Assembly (NCBI RefSeq): GCF_006965485.1
Contig: NZ_CP041360.1
Coordinates: 3,948,501-4,012,500, forward strand
Origin: Spirosoma sp. KCTC 42546
Lineage (GTDB): Bacteria > Bacteroidota > Bacteroidia > Cytophagales > Spirosomataceae
DNA: 64,000 nucleotides
Direction of reading: 5' to 3'
Shown: piece after piece, positions 63,564 to 64,000 of the stretch
How positions within the stretch are numbered: position 1 is the stretch's first letter
Layout: each line of letters opens with the position of its first letter
Program-made: the position numbers and the translations under genes
Notes under the pieces: generated by a model
What the model was told of the DNA's origin: nothing
Databases searched by the model: none
What the model saw: the letters and a program-made list of their open reading frames with translations, nothing else

Positions 63564-63782
63564 TTAGCTGTTGTTTTTCATGCTTTTATGCATTTTTTTC
63601 ATCGCCTTTCCCGAATCAGCTTTCATCTCATTGCCTTCCTTTTTGCCCTCTTTTTTCATCGCTTTTGCGTCTTTCTTCAGTTGCTTTTGCTCCATTTTAG
63701 CTTCCTTCTTGGTTTCATCCTGAGCGAAAGCTGTACCAGACATCAGCAGTATAGCGACAGCAAAAATCATTGCATTTTTCAT
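63564..63782 (-). CDS. Small exported Lys/Met-rich protein
   Basis: 72 residues with a signal peptide (MIFAVAILLMSGTAFAQ). The mature peptide is almost only Lys, Met, Glu, Ala and Asp (KMEQKQLKKDAKAMKKEGKK), a highly charged helix. Met/Lys-rich periplasmic peptides of this kind have no assigned function; metal binding by Met is conceivable. The terminator at 63485 ends its transcript. Confidence 0.7.
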   Translation of the reverse strand: MKNAMIFAVAILLMSGTAFAQDETKKEAKMEQKQLKKDAKAMKKEGKKEGNEMKADSGKAMKKMHKSMKNNS

Positions 63783-63903
63783 TGTTTATTCGGAGTAAAG
63801 TGACTATACATTACTCATAACTTGTTATAAACTAAATAGTTATTAAACATTCATTAAAGTTGATTTATCAAGCATTTTCCGAACCTTTTTAAAGGACAGG
63901 AAT

Positions 63904-64000
63904 CTAACTGGCTTGTAAAATTTCGCATACCTCAGCAGCTTTGTGCTTAATCTGAATCAGTATCTGTTCCTTTTCTTCGTAATTGACCGATTCACTAAAC
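63904..64000 (-). CDS. C-terminus of a gene cut by the window edge
   Basis: The minus-strand frame reads FSESVNYEEKEQILIQIKHK and AAEVCEILQAS with a stop at 63904-63906. It is a charged helix, probably the end of a small soluble protein. No family can be given from 31 codons. Confidence 0.45.
   Translation of the reverse strand, partial: FSESVNYEEKEQILIQIKHKAAEVCEILQAS

Overview
The window is a stretch of chromosome from a member of the Bacteroidota, most likely order Cytophagales and close to Spirosoma. This rests on family content and signals: a fused MurF-alanine racemase, a short-type PurL, a Bacteroidetes putative porin, LytS/LytTR regulators, a CzcA-TolC fusion, DUF4403, promoters of the TAnnTTTG type and almost no Shine-Dalgarno sequences. 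No 16S rRNA gene or species marker is present, so the genus is an inference.

Layout. 0-8.3 kb: a truncated XRE regulator, menC, divergent lpxK, a porin, and a GMC oxidoreductase with its Tat-type small subunit, split by an inserted four-helix-bundle (S23-like) gene. 8.3-9.4 kb: a DUF2442/DUF4160 pair (the latter with a premature stop) and a GNAT acetyltransferase. 9.5-20.8 kb: housekeeping genes pyrG, yidC, a TPR/periplasmic-binding protein, hemL, a glycosyltransferase, hisS and cobA. 20.8-25.3 kb: siroheme nitrite/sulfite reductase and transketolase. 25.4-32.2 kb: a heavy-metal efflux operon (leader protein, czcA-tolC fusion, czcB, ZIP transporter). 32.2-41.7 kb: a TPR lipoprotein, secreted hydrolases, a gene relic, an orphan molybdopterin oxidoreductase and a beta-lactamase-like hydrolase. 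42-47 kb is accessory: small membrane proteins, a lone LytTR protein, a triple Kazal lipoprotein, relics of a mobile element (toprim primase tail, 11-bp tandem tract, Cys-rich small protein), an AT-rich membrane protein and tRNA-Ser. 47.3-64 kb: purL, an inositol monophosphatase-family gene, a DinB-type gene, DUF4403, alkA, a LytS/LytR pair, an S41 peptidase, corA, murF-alr and a secreted nuclease.

The most striking signal is not a gene. At least a dozen sites carry long imperfect hairpins of about 65-160 bp. Their arms are built from 7-9 bp tandem words that differ from site to site, while the architecture is the same. Most lie between genes. One is in frame inside murF-alr, one is in frame in the linker of a LytTR response regulator, and one supplies the lipoprotein signal of a TPR protein. 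One pair of arms encloses the S23-like gene, which recalls the intervening sequences of 23S rRNA, where an S23 gene sits in the loop of a stem. I propose that the hairpins and the S23-like insertion belong to one family of stem-loop elements. Several non-periodic hairpins (19873, 36213, 57100) and ordinary terminators are listed separately.
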